Assembly (NCBI GenBank): GCA_043764015.1
Contig: JAYUKY010000035.1
Location: 1-61,429 of the forward strand
Length of the DNA: 61,429 nucleotides
Source of the DNA: JANYGM01 sp043764015
Lineage (GTDB): Bacteria; Bacteroidota; Bacteroidia; Cytophagales; Thermonemataceae
Direction: 5' to 3'
Shown: in pieces, positions 53,120 through 61,329 of the stretch
How positions within the stretch are numbered: position 1 is the stretch's first letter
Layout of the letters: every line of letters begins with the position of its first letter
Notes under the pieces: model-generated
Database searches by the model: none
What the model was told of the DNA's origin: nothing
What the model saw: the letters and a program-made list of their open reading frames with translations, nothing else
Position numbers and translations under genes: made by a program

Positions 53120-53631
53120 AATTCTTTGTTTTCTTTTTTCAAAATAGCCGCCACAATCAAGGAAACGACCAAACCAAAGATAAGAGAGGCAATTAAACCA
53201 CCTATAAATAGTAGTTCTGGAGTCATAAATTTACTAGTCATTTCTAATGCCGTATTGATTTGGTCATCAGGCATATCAGGGTTTTTTTCTAGTTCTATTC
53301 TAGCATTTTCTAGTTGTTTTTTGATGTAACCATTATCAATAAAACGAATATAAATAAAGAAGAAAAATGAGCCAATCACACTAGAAACGCCACTAGCCGC
53401 CATTCCTGTAGAAACGCCTTGCCCATAAGTCATAAGTCCACCATTATTGGAACGAAAATAAAGCATAGCCATCACTATCATAGCAATACCAATCACCCAC
53501 CCAATAATATTCAATTGTTTTTCCATATTTGTCATATTGGCAACAAGCATATGAATTATGCCTATCAGCCCAAAAATAAGCCCATAACGCAACCCTGCAC
53601 GTGTGGTAGTGGTATTTGTTTGCTCTTCCAT
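53116..53631 (-). CDS. DUF4199 membrane protein
   Basis: The 171-residue product has four membrane helices and the DUF4199 pattern. Residues 15-35 form a helix with GLIFGLIGII, then a helix with AMIVMAMLYFR, a loop G-x-x-TYGQGVSTGMAASGVSSV, and a long amphipathic segment with Asp/Asn-rich (NPDMPDDQINTALEM) residues before the last helix (LFIGGLIASLIFGLVVSLIVAAILKK). The family is restricted mainly to Bacteroidota and has no known function. Confidence 0.9.
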   Translation of the reverse strand: MEEQTNTTTTRAGLRYGLIFGLIGIIHMLVANMTNMEKQLNIIGWVIGIAMIVMAMLYFRSNNGGLMTYGQGVSTGMAASGVSSVIGSFFFFIYIRFIDNGYIKKQLENARIELEKNPDMPDDQINTALEMTSKFMTPELLFIGGLIASLIFGLVVSLIVAAILKKENKEF

Positions 53632-53770
53632 AAAAGTGATTTTTTAAGTTTTAGTAAAAATTAAGGTGAAATTACTTATCTAAAACGTAATTGAAGCAAT
53701 TATTAGTATATTTTGATTGAAAACTTTTGAGGTATACTACAAACGGGAAAGGTTTAGGAAAATGAATTTT

Positions 53771-53929
53771 GTATTAGTTCCTGCGGAACGGCATATTTAT
53801 AGGAATATGGTTGTATTTGTATTTAGCTCCAGCGGAGCTAAATATTTATAAATATACCGCTCCGCTGGAGCTAAATACATTTTTTACGTTATTTTTCTAT
53901 AAATATATCAGCCCGCTGGACTTGAATAC
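53771..53929. repeat. Second quadruplet of REP-like hairpins
   Basis: Cores GTTCCTGCGGAAC (53777-53789) and GCTCCAGCGGAGC (53826-53838) point right. GCTCCGCTGGAGC (53859-53871) and the degenerate GCCCGCTGGAC (53911-53921) point left. Each has the same ATATTTATA flank as the jetA-jetB cluster. It fills most of the 344-nt gap between DUF4199 and the kinase gene. Confidence 0.88.
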
Positions 53930-53969
53930 ATTTTCCGAAATCCTTCCCGTTCAAAGTATAATATTTTTC

Positions 53970-53990
53970 GTACTTCTAACTTCGCATCTC
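53970..53990 (-). repeat. Heptamer array overlapping the kinase stop
   Basis: On the minus strand GAGATGC, GAAGTTA, GAAGTAC encode the last residues E-M-R-S and the stop TAG, then run outward. The repeat supplies the end of the reading frame. Confidence 0.7.
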
Positions 53991-56090
53991 AAGATTAGGT
54001 ATTTCTATTATAAAAAGGCTACCAACGCCTATTTCTGAATGAACTGAGATACGTCCTTTTAGCTTTTCAATAGTTTCTTTGACAATATAAAGCCCCAAAC
54101 CAGAGCCTTTGCTATTCTGTGAGGCACGGTAAAACATTTTAAAAATATTTTTTTGATGCTCTTCAGGGATACCCTGCCCATTGTCTTTTACCTCAATAAC
54201 GACATTGTTTTCGTGTGTGGAAACGTGTATTTCAATAAATGGTGTTTCCTGATTAGTATTACTATACATCACCGCATTAGATACAAGGTTATTCATAAGT
54301 ACACTTAGTCTAGATAAATCTGTATAAAATGGCGTTTTTATATTTACAAAAATACGTTTATCAATGTTACGAGCATTATCCAAGTACTCCAAATCAGTAA
54401 AAGTATCTTTGATAAGTTGCTCAAAATCAATAAGATTAGGTTCTAATTCTAAACGAGAATTACGAGAGTATGAAATAATATCTTTGATAAAACGGTCAAG
54501 TTTGTGAACACTTGTATTTATCATATCCAAATACTGGGAAATAACAATAGGGTCATTTTCTAGCTTGGAGATAGTAATAAGCCCCATAATACTTGCCAAA
54601 GGTGCTTTTAGGTCGTGGGAGGCACTATACACAAACCTATCAAGTTCTGTATTGATTTTGATAAGTTCATCATTTTGGTCTTCCATCTGCTTGCGTACCT
54701 CTTTGTTTTCAGAAATATCACGTATAGCACCATCAAAAATAATTACACCATTTTCTTTTTTTGCAACAGAACCACTTTCTAAGCCCCAAAAAGTGCTACC
54801 ATCTTTACGTTTGAAAAAAAGTTCTTGTGTTGTTTCCTTTTTATCTATGCTATCATAAAACTTTTGTCTGTCTGCAGGATTATGATAAAAAGCAATAGGA
54901 TTTAGGGCTAAAATCTCTTCTACACTATCATAACCAAACATTTTAGCAAAAGGAAGATTGACATAAATCATTTTTCCATCAGAAGAACTTCTATAAATAC
55001 CTTCTTTTATGTTTTGGTTGATGGAAGATAAAAGTTCTTCATTTGTTCTTGTTTTCTCTTCTATTTCTAGTTGCGCAGTAATGTTTTTCGCAAAAATAGA
55101 TACGCCTATTATCTGTTTATCTCTCCAAATAGGATAAAAAACTATTTCTAGATTAACCTGTTTTTGTTCTTGCGGATAAAAAAAACTTGTAATGTGCCTT
55201 GGAGTTTGCCCTAAAAGTGCTTTGTCATAAAATTTTTTCCATTCTGTATTATATTTTTCTGTAATTTTTATATCTACCATGTTCATTTCTGGCATCAAAC
55301 CTACACCAAAAAGATTTTTAAAACTCTTATCAAATAGTTGGTTGTACTCAATAAGTTCATAATTTTGGTTTATTTGCCAAATAGCAATATCTTTATTTTC
55401 AACAATAGCCCTCAAATTAGCTTCTTTACTGATAAGTTGTTCATTTCTAGTATGGATTTCCTGCTGTTGTTGTTGGAGTTTTTTGTTAGAATGATGAATA
55501 ATAATGCGTGCAGTAAGCTCTCTTTTTACTAATTTGTAAGTAGTATAAGACAAAAAAGTAGAAATAATAGCAATAGTGATAAAAAGCAACGCACCACTTG
55601 CCAAAATTTCATAAGTTGAATAATTAGTATTGCTGAACAAAAATACTACAAGAAGCGCAAACGCTAGTATCAGATGTGGGATAGAATGATATAAACGCCA
55701 CAATATCAGCCAGTTGAAGACAAGATAAATGAGCGAATATGCTAAAAAATAATACTGCAACTTATCTAAGGGCAAATAAGCTAAAAATATGGCATTATTG
55801 AGTGTAAGGCTACCCAAACATAAATGCGCCACAATAATAGCATTAAATTTTTTCTTTTTACAAATGGTATAAACGCCCCAAATAACTATCAAATTAACAA
55901 TTTTTATACTTATCTGTACCATTACAGCAGCAGGGTAGCGCATATATGTAAGGATTACCCAACCTATAAGTACGCCTGTGGTAAGCCACAAAGCATCTAA
56001 AACACGTTGTTGGCTTACTTTATATAATTCTTTTTCTAATAACTGACTAAATAATTCTTCTGGAGTGTCTCTTTTGCTAGTGGCAATCAT
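53976..56090 (-). CDS. PAS-domain sensor histidine kinase
   Basis: The 704-residue product has an N-terminal membrane region of about six helices (40-195), a short coiled coil (KKLQQQQQEIHTRNEQL), and two PAS domains (about 220-340 and 350-465). A HisKA domain follows with H492 in ASHDLKAPLASIMG, then an HATPase_c domain (NLVSNAVMYS, DNGQGIP, GSGLGLYIVK). It senses an unknown signal and would phosphorylate a response regulator; none is adjacent. The last four residues and the stop codon are formed by a heptamer array. Confidence 0.93.
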   Translation of the reverse strand: MIATSKRDTPEELFSQLLEKELYKVSQQRVLDALWLTTGVLIGWVILTYMRYPAAVMVQISIKIVNLIVIWGVYTICKKKKFNAIIVAHLCLGSLTLNNAIFLAYLPLDKLQYYFLAYSLIYLVFNWLILWRLYHSIPHLILAFALLVVFLFSNTNYSTYEILASGALLFITIAIISTFLSYTTYKLVKRELTARIIIHHSNKKLQQQQQEIHTRNEQLISKEANLRAIVENKDIAIWQINQNYELIEYNQLFDKSFKNLFGVGLMPEMNMVDIKITEKYNTEWKKFYDKALLGQTPRHITSFFYPQEQKQVNLEIVFYPIWRDKQIIGVSIFAKNITAQLEIEEKTRTNEELLSSINQNIKEGIYRSSSDGKMIYVNLPFAKMFGYDSVEEILALNPIAFYHNPADRQKFYDSIDKKETTQELFFKRKDGSTFWGLESGSVAKKENGVIIFDGAIRDISENKEVRKQMEDQNDELIKINTELDRFVYSASHDLKAPLASIMGLITISKLENDPIVISQYLDMINTSVHKLDRFIKDIISYSRNSRLELEPNLIDFEQLIKDTFTDLEYLDNARNIDKRIFVNIKTPFYTDLSRLSVLMNNLVSNAVMYSNTNQETPFIEIHVSTHENNVVIEVKDNGQGIPEEHQKNIFKMFYRASQNSKGSGLGLYIVKETIEKLKGRISVHSEIGVGSLFIIEIPNLEMRS

Positions 56091-56222
56091 TCAATAAATA
56101 CGTAACGAATGTATAATAATTTATGTTTAGTAGGTATACTTTTTATAATTTCTAATTGTTTTCAAAGGTGCGCTAATTTACAAAATAATCCCATAAAACA
56201 AAAATCAAATCAAAGATTTAGA

Positions 56223-57977
56223 TTACTTTTTAGTTATAAAAGTATCCTTAAATTGCTGAAAAAATGTTGCATTTGTTTTGCTATCTGTTTGTATTTCAAT
56301 AATTTGAGTTTTAGTATTTGGCTCAAAAAAACTTCCTAATGCTTTTGCTAATTCTTCTTGTGTATGTACGTAGGTATGTCCAAAATCAAAGTCTTTTGCA
56401 AGATTTTCTGTATTTAAAACTTGTTTTGTTTCAAAATAAGTTTCTAATTCTGGTTGTTTTGAAGGTTCTGGTAAAATCCTAAAAATGCCTCCTCCGTGGT
56501 TATTAAGCACTATTATTTTCAAATTTGGCGTTTTATGATTGTGCCAAAAAGCGTTCCTATCATATAAAAATGACATATCACCAGTAAGCAAAACCACTAT
56601 TTTGTCAGTTGTGAGGGCATTTCCTACAGCGGTGCTATTGCTTCCATCTATGCCACTTGTACCTCTATTAGCGCAAATTTCAATGTTTTTATCATTTTCT
56701 AAGCTCAAATAATTAGCATAACGCACCGCCATACTGTTGGCAAGATGCAAAATACTATTTTTTGGCAGACTTTTCATAATTTGATGACAAGCAGAAAATT
56801 CAGTTAAATTATTATTTTCTTGCTTATTTTCTTTCAAATTCTCACTTAAAAAGAAGTTTTCTAGTTTATTTTTTGCTTTTTGATTTTCATTTTGCCATAA
56901 ATCAAGGTAATCTGTTTTGGGTAATTTCTTACGTGTTTGGTTGATATAATATTCAAGTATAATTTCTGGAGAAACAGGCAAAATATGCGTAAGACTTTGG
57001 AAAGTGTCCGCCACTTCTCCATATTCTTGGATATGCCAATGATATTTGGGTTTATATTTTCTCAAAAATTGCTTCAAACTCTTAGACAAAACAGACTTTC
57101 CAATAGTTATGAGTAAATCTGGTTGCAATTTTTTGTTAAGTTCCCCATCATTTTGCATCAAAATAAGGTCGTGATGCGAGATAGTTTTAGCAAATGGATA
57201 AGCGTTTCCTATCAAATCAGCCACTATTGGAATTTGTAGTACACCTTTATCATAAATTTTTGGGAGAGCATTGAGCAAAATAGGGTTTAAAGCCGTCTGA
57301 CCAACCACAATGAGTTGTTTTTCACATTGTTCTTCAATTTTCATTAGATTATTCCAATCTATTTGGGCAGAATTTTTGCGCACACGCATTTTTCCAATAA
57401 TCCGTACATTTTTATCAAATGTAACTACTTCATTATCAGCAGGATAAAAAGGCTCACGTATAGGCACATTCACATGTACAGGTTGCGTTTGCTCGTGTTG
57501 TGTGAGATTTATGGCATCATTGATAACTCTATTGATGAACCATTCATTATCAGTATTATTACTATTATCTTGATAATCAGAAGGCAACTGAAAACTAGCT
57601 TTTACGTGTTTTCCATAGATATTTTCCTGAAAAATAGTTTGTCCATCACGTTGCGCCACCCATTCTGGAGGGCGGTCTGCGGTAAGAATAAGCAAAGGGA
57701 TTTCTTGAAAAAATGCCTCTGCAATAGCTGGTGCATAATTATAAGCCGCAGAGCCTGACGTACATATCAAAACAACCGTTTGACGCAGACTTTGTGCCAT
57801 TCCGAGGGCTATAAAAGCGGCACTCCGCTCATCAGGGACTATTTTTGTGGTAATATCTGGGTGTTGTGCAAAGGCAATAGTAAGTGCGGCAGAACGTGAG
57901 CCAGGCGAGATAACTGCGTGCCTAATGCCTTTTTGAGCGCAAATTTCAGCAATATTATAAAGAGAAGGAAGAAGCAT
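56223..57977 (-). CDS. menD: MenD, SEPHCHC synthase
   Basis: The 584-residue product (start ATG at 57977, MLLPSLYN) matches MenD. It has ISPGSRSAALTIAF at the N-terminus, VPDERSAAFIALG, AQRDGQTIFQENIYG, and a C-terminal thiamine-diphosphate motif GDMSFLYDRNAFWHN ... IIVLNNHGGGIF. It joins isochorismate and 2-oxoglutarate in menaquinone synthesis, in the cytoplasm. No other men genes are near. A TTG 9 nt upstream would add three residues and is less likely. A heptamer array starts 6 nt beyond the start codon. Confidence 0.95.
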   Translation of the reverse strand: MLLPSLYNIAEICAQKGIRHAVISPGSRSAALTIAFAQHPDITTKIVPDERSAAFIALGMAQSLRQTVVLICTSGSAAYNYAPAIAEAFFQEIPLLILTADRPPEWVAQRDGQTIFQENIYGKHVKASFQLPSDYQDNSNNTDNEWFINRVINDAINLTQHEQTQPVHVNVPIREPFYPADNEVVTFDKNVRIIGKMRVRKNSAQIDWNNLMKIEEQCEKQLIVVGQTALNPILLNALPKIYDKGVLQIPIVADLIGNAYPFAKTISHHDLILMQNDGELNKKLQPDLLITIGKSVLSKSLKQFLRKYKPKYHWHIQEYGEVADTFQSLTHILPVSPEIILEYYINQTRKKLPKTDYLDLWQNENQKAKNKLENFFLSENLKENKQENNNLTEFSACHQIMKSLPKNSILHLANSMAVRYANYLSLENDKNIEICANRGTSGIDGSNSTAVGNALTTDKIVVLLTGDMSFLYDRNAFWHNHKTPNLKIIVLNNHGGGIFRILPEPSKQPELETYFETKQVLNTENLAKDFDFGHTYVHTQEELAKALGSFFEPNTKTQIIEIQTDSKTNATFFQQFKDTFITKK

Positions 57978-57983
57978 AAATGT

Positions 57984-58032
57984 CAATTACGAATTATCAA
58001 TTACGAATTACGACATTTGAATGATGAATTAG
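57984..58032 (+). repeat. Heptamer array before menD
   Basis: Seven units: CAATTAC, GAATTAT, CAATTAC, GAATTAC, GACATTT, GAATGAT, GAATTAG. They start 6 nt beyond the menD start and read outward, and the last units are degenerate. Confidence 0.8.
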
Positions 58033-58052
58033 TACCCTAAGGGTGCTAATTG
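58028..58052. repeat. REP-like hairpin
   Basis: AATTAGTACCC and GGGTGCTAATT face each other around TAA, with one T-G mismatch. It follows the menD-side heptamer array directly. Confidence 0.75.
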
Positions 58053-58093
58053 TAGTCGTTTACAAAAATACAGAAAAAACTTGTATTTTTGCA

Positions 58094-58129
58094 TTGAGAA
58101 CTAATAATTATCAAAAAATGTTATCTTTG
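58094..58129 (+). promoter_or_regulatory. Candidate promoter of the NifU-like gene
   Basis: TATCTTTG at 58122-58129 matches the -7 consensus. A TTG at 58094-58096 is 25 nt upstream, slightly longer than usual. Confidence 0.4.
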
Positions 58130-58157
58130 CATTAAAATATCCCTAAATATCTCAAAA

Positions 58158-58403
58158 ATGATGACGCTTTTAGAACGTGTTGAAAAGTCGCTTGAAAATA
58201 TCCGCCCTTACCTTGAAGCAGATGGTGGAGATGTAAGAATTATAGAAATTACTCCTGAAAATATTGTAAAACTTGAACTTTTGGGGGCGTGTAGCTCGTG
58301 TCCAATGTCTGCAATGACGCTCAAAGCAGGTGTGGAAGAGTCTATACGCAAAGCCGTTCCAGAAATAACGGGAATAGTTGCTGTTAAGGTTATAGAACTG
58401 TGA
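58158..58403 (+). CDS. NifU-like iron-sulfur scaffold (Nfu C-terminal domain)
   Basis: The 81-residue protein is a stand-alone Nfu domain: IRPYLEADGGDVRIIEI at the start and the CxxC motif in GACSSCPMS, then MTLKAGVEESIRKAVPEI. The two Cys hold a [4Fe-4S] cluster for delivery to target enzymes in the cytoplasm. Its nearness to lipA, an iron-sulfur enzyme of the type Nfu supplies, is notable. The stop TGA overlaps the first unit of a heptamer array. Confidence 0.93.
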   Translation: MMTLLERVEKSLENIRPYLEADGGDVRIIEITPENIVKLELLGACSSCPMSAMTLKAGVEESIRKAVPEITGIVAVKVIEL

Positions 58404-58435
58404 GGAAGAGGTACGAACTAAGAAGGACGAATATA
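58402..58435 (+). repeat. Heptamer array overlapping Nfu stop
   Basis: GAGGAAG (sharing GA with the stop), GAGGTAC, GAACTAA, GAAGGAC, GAATATA, with outward orientation. Only some units fit GARKTRY. Confidence 0.7.
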
Positions 58436-58539
58436 AAACCTTGACAATTAAGTAATTGTAAAAATAAAAAATAAGATTATTTGATTTCTAATACTAAAAT
58501 AATAATATCTAACAAATTGGTTGTCAATATGTTGTATTA

Positions 58540-58574
58540 ACTTACAACTCACAACTTACAATTCACAACTACTT
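58540..58574 (-). repeat. Heptamer array before beta-barrel gene
   Basis: Plus-strand ACTTACA, ACTCACA, ACTTACA, ATTCACA, ACTACTT end 4 nt before the ATG at 58579. On the minus strand they lead into AATACAACATATTGACAACC, a clear copy of the shared tail. Confidence 0.85.
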
Positions 58575-58578
58575 AACT

Positions 58579-59352
58579 ATGTTTTTAATTAAATATATTT
58601 TATTTGCGCTTTTTTTGCTAAAAATATTGCCTTCAAATGCGCAAAGTGCCTTTGAAGATAATTTTTCTAGGGAATTTACCTATGGTGCGGGGCTTACAAC
58701 CAACGGAGGACTTCCTGCAAGCATTTCTTTTAAGTATGGAAAAGTCAAAACGGCAAGCACAAATACCACCTTAGGAATAGAAATAGTAGGTATCACGCAC
58801 CCAAAAGAGAGAAAAGTATCAGGAAAAGCACCCACAGGAACAGGGCAAACACAAGGGGGAAGAAGTTTTGTTTTTGGTAAAACTAATTATCTTTATAGCA
58901 TACGCCCACAATATGGTGTAGAAAATATTTTATTTAGAAAAGCCTCTCGTGAGGGTGTGCAAGTGAGTTCTGTTTTTGCTTTTGGTCCTAGTATTGGTAT
59001 CATACGTCCTTATATGTTGCTTTATGATGTTTCTCCAAGCGCAAGTTCACCCAATTTACAAGAAGTAGTCTACGACCCAGAAGTACATTTGGAAAGCCGT
59101 ATTTATGGCAGGGGCGGTTTTTTGGCAGGTTTTGGACAATCTTCTCTTGCAATAGGTGCAAATGTGCGCGCTGCACTTTCATTTGAAATAGGAGCATTCA
59201 AAAATAGCATTACAGGGTTAGAGGCAGGCTTTACGTTGGAGGCATTCACCAATAAAATTACACTTATGGATAATTTAGACCATTCCATAGAAAATAAAAG
59301 TGTCTTCACTGCCGCATACGTTACTATTTATTTTGGTTGGAGAAAAGAATGA
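58579..59352 (+). CDS. Predicted outer-membrane beta-barrel protein
   Basis: The 257-residue product has a signal peptide ending SNAQ. The mature part shows alternating hydrophobic strands with Gly/aromatic girdles (TYGAGLTTNGG, SFVFGKTNYLYSIRPQYG, FAFGPSIGIIRPYMLLY) and ends in a YVTIYFGW strand. These suggest a small outer-membrane barrel, although the extra C-terminal RKE is not the usual aromatic end. I do not recognise the family. It is the only gene in the window with heptamer arrays at both ends. Confidence 0.7.
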   Translation: MFLIKYILFALFLLKILPSNAQSAFEDNFSREFTYGAGLTTNGGLPASISFKYGKVKTASTNTTLGIEIVGITHPKERKVSGKAPTGTGQTQGGRSFVFGKTNYLYSIRPQYGVENILFRKASREGVQVSSVFAFGPSIGIIRPYMLLYDVSPSASSPNLQEVVYDPEVHLESRIYGRGGFLAGFGQSSLAIGANVRAALSFEIGAFKNSITGLEAGFTLEAFTNKITLMDNLDHSIENKSVFTAAYVTIYFGWRKE

Positions 59353-59359
59353 TTTTTTT

Positions 59360-59394
59360 GAGGTACGAAGTACGAGGTTTGAAGTACGAAAATA
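59360..59394 (+). repeat. Heptamer array after beta-barrel gene
   Basis: GAGGTAC, GAAGTAC, GAGGTTT, GAAGTAC, GAAAATA begin 8 nt after the stop, read outward and lead into CAATAAAATATGATTATT. Confidence 0.85.
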
Positions 59395-59471
59395 CAATAA
59401 AATATGATTATTTACAACTATAATAATCAAGTAATTAAACTATAATAATCTTTTTTATTTTTAATAAAATA

Positions 59472-60104
59472 ATGCTAAAAAAATTACTAAGACCTATATA
59501 TTTCTATTTTAGAGAAAAAAAAGAACTTTTTTTATTTCAATATTTGCTCAAAAATAAAATAAAAAATAAAGCACCTCTCAAACTTGTTATTGGAAGCTCT
59601 AGTATTTATCAAGAAGGTTGGCTACCAACAGAAGCACATTTTTTGAATTTATTAGAACAAAATGATTGGTTAAAATATTTCAAAGAAAATACTATTACTA
59701 ATATTGTGGCTGAACACGTTTGGGAGCATCTGACTAAAGAAAATGGACTAATTGCTATGAAAACTTGCTTTACTTTTCTTAAAAATAATGGAGGAAAACT
59801 CCGTATAGCTGTTCCTGATGGTTTTCACCCAGATAAAAATTATATTGATACAGTAAAACCTAATGGAAGTGGCGCAGGCGCACACGACCACAAACTTCTT
59901 TATAATTACAGACTAATGTCTGAAATGCTTGTTAGTGTAGGTTTTAGTGTAGATTTAATAGAATATTTTGATGAGAATGGCATTTTTCATCAAAATAATT
60001 GGAGTGGAGAAGACGGACACATTAGGCGTTCTCTCAAACACGACGAAAGAAATAAGAATGGTAAACCCAATTATACAAGTCTTATCATTGATGCCATAAA
60101 GTAA
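59472..60104 (+). CDS. Methyltransferase-like protein
   Basis: The 210-residue product resembles the C-terminal half of class I methyltransferases attached to sugar clusters. It has a KLVIGSSSIYQEGWLPTE start (a modified glycine-rich motif), then NIVAEHVWEHLTKENG with the H-x-x-E-H-L element typical of the family, and LRIAVPDGFHPDKNYI. A true G-x-G SAM-binding loop is not evident, so its activity is uncertain. It is probably cytoplasmic. It precedes lipA by 90 nt. Confidence 0.75.
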   Translation: MLKKLLRPIYFYFREKKELFLFQYLLKNKIKNKAPLKLVIGSSSIYQEGWLPTEAHFLNLLEQNDWLKYFKENTITNIVAEHVWEHLTKENGLIAMKTCFTFLKNNGGKLRIAVPDGFHPDKNYIDTVKPNGSGAGAHDHKLLYNYRLMSEMLVSVGFSVDLIEYFDENGIFHQNNWSGEDGHIRRSLKHDERNKNGKPNYTSLIIDAIK

Positions 60105-60105
60105 T

Positions 60106-60133
60106 CAATTACGAATTAACAATTACGAATTAT
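60106..60133 (+). repeat. Heptamer array after methyltransferase-like gene
   Basis: CAATTAC, GAATTAA, CAATTAC, GAATTAT begin 1 nt after the stop and read outward. Confidence 0.8.
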
Positions 60134-60194
60134 GTTATATTTTTACATTTTTTGTTTAAAAATATCAAAAATAATCTTTTAAAATATAAGAAAA

Positions 60195-61073
60195 ATGATA
60201 GAACTTCCCGTTGTTTCATCAGAAAAAGAAAGAGTAAAAAAACCTAATTGGTTGCGTGTAAAACTACCTATTGGCGCAGAATATGCAAAAGTACGCAAAA
60301 TTGTTGATGAATATAAATTGCATACTATTTGTGAAAGTGGCAACTGTCCTAATATGGGTGAATGTTGGGGCGCAGGCACAGCTACCTTTATGATTTTGGG
60401 TAATATTTGTACTCGTGGTTGCTCGTTTTGCGCTGTTGCTACAGGAAAACCAAATGAATATGACACAGACGAACCTCGTAGAGTTGCGGAAGCTATAAAG
60501 CTAATGGGCGTAAAACACGCTGTTTTGACATCTGTTAATAGAGATGAATTGAAAGATAGAGGTGCAGAAATTTGGTATCAGACTGTCGTGGAAGTCAAAA
60601 ATCTTTCGCCACAAACAACCATAGAAACGCTTATTCCTGACGTGAAAAGCAACTGGGACGCTCTTTACCGTATGATTTCTGGTGGGCAAGAAGTAGTTTC
60701 TCATAATATGGAAACTGTTGAACGTCTTTATAGACGTGTGCGCCCACAAGCAAAGTATGAACGTAGTTTGGAACAAATAAAACTCACTAAAGCATACGGA
60801 AAGCGCACCAAATCTGGCATTATGCTAGGACTTGGAGAAACTATTGACGAAGTTTATAAGGCTATTGATGACCTTGTAGAAAATGGTTTGGATATCTTGA
60901 CACTAGGGCAATACCTACAACCAACCAAAATGCACCTTGAAATAGCGGAATACGTACATCCTGACGTTTTTGCACAATTAAAAGAGGAGGGCGTAAAACG
61001 TGGCTTGAAGTACGTTGAATCTGGTGCACTTGTGCGTTCTTCTTATCATGCTGAAAAACACGTTTTTGTGTAA
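60195..61073 (+). CDS. lipA: Lipoyl synthase
   Basis: The 292-residue radical-SAM enzyme has the two cluster motifs. The auxiliary cluster motif is CESGNCPNMGEC (C-x4-C-x5-C) and the radical-SAM motif is CTRGCSFC (C-x3-C-x2-C), followed by LTSVNRDEL and the C-terminal RSSYHAEKH, whose Ser ligates the auxiliary cluster. It inserts sulfur into octanoyl groups to make lipoate. An Nfu scaffold lies 1.8 kb upstream. The length and start (MIELPVVSSEKERVKKPNWLR) are typical. Confidence 0.97.
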   Translation: MIELPVVSSEKERVKKPNWLRVKLPIGAEYAKVRKIVDEYKLHTICESGNCPNMGECWGAGTATFMILGNICTRGCSFCAVATGKPNEYDTDEPRRVAEAIKLMGVKHAVLTSVNRDELKDRGAEIWYQTVVEVKNLSPQTTIETLIPDVKSNWDALYRMISGGQEVVSHNMETVERLYRRVRPQAKYERSLEQIKLTKAYGKRTKSGIMLGLGETIDEVYKAIDDLVENGLDILTLGQYLQPTKMHLEIAEYVHPDVFAQLKEEGVKRGLKYVESGALVRSSYHAEKHVFV

Positions 61074-61074
61074 G

Positions 61075-61088
61075 GAATTGTGAATTAA
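61075..61088 (+). repeat. Heptamer pair after lipA
   Basis: GAATTGT, GAATTAA begin 1 nt after the stop and read outward. Confidence 0.65.
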
Positions 61089-61138
61089 TTAATTTAGTAA
61101 CACATTGAAAATAACCTCCTAGTTTTATTTTTTATTCT

Positions 61139-61214
61139 AGGTGGCGTGAACGCCACCTCTTTATATCAAAGACAAAAATAGCTCTTATGTATAGCGGTGG
61201 CGTTCACGCCACCG
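61139..61214. repeat. Inverted repeat of self-complementary arms
   Basis: GGTGGCGTGAACGCCACC (61140-61157) and its exact complement GGTGGCGTTCACGCCACC (61196-61213) flank a 38-nt AT-rich centre. Each arm is itself a near-palindrome. It is GC-rich against the background and follows lipA. Confidence 0.85.
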
Positions 61215-61290
61215 TAACTTAAAAATTAGACTTTTTGAAATTAGGATTTTATTTGCAAGACGTTACTTAATAATCAAAATTTTTAAGTTC

Positions 61291-61318
61291 TTACTTCGTA
61301 TCTCTTACTTCGTACCTC
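61291..61318 (-). repeat. Heptamer array at window end
   Basis: Plus-strand TTACTTC, GTATCTC, TTACTTC, GTACCTC; on the minus strand GAGGTAC, GAAGTAA. By the orientation rule a gene edge should lie directly to the right. Confidence 0.75.
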
Positions 61319-61329
61319 TTTTTAACTTA

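Noticed and set aside
4054..61318. Heptamer arrays as CRISPR or ordinary microsatellites
   Set aside because: Units are 7 bp without spacers and no cas genes are present. The varied but consensus-bound units and fixed orientation do not fit simple slippage alone.
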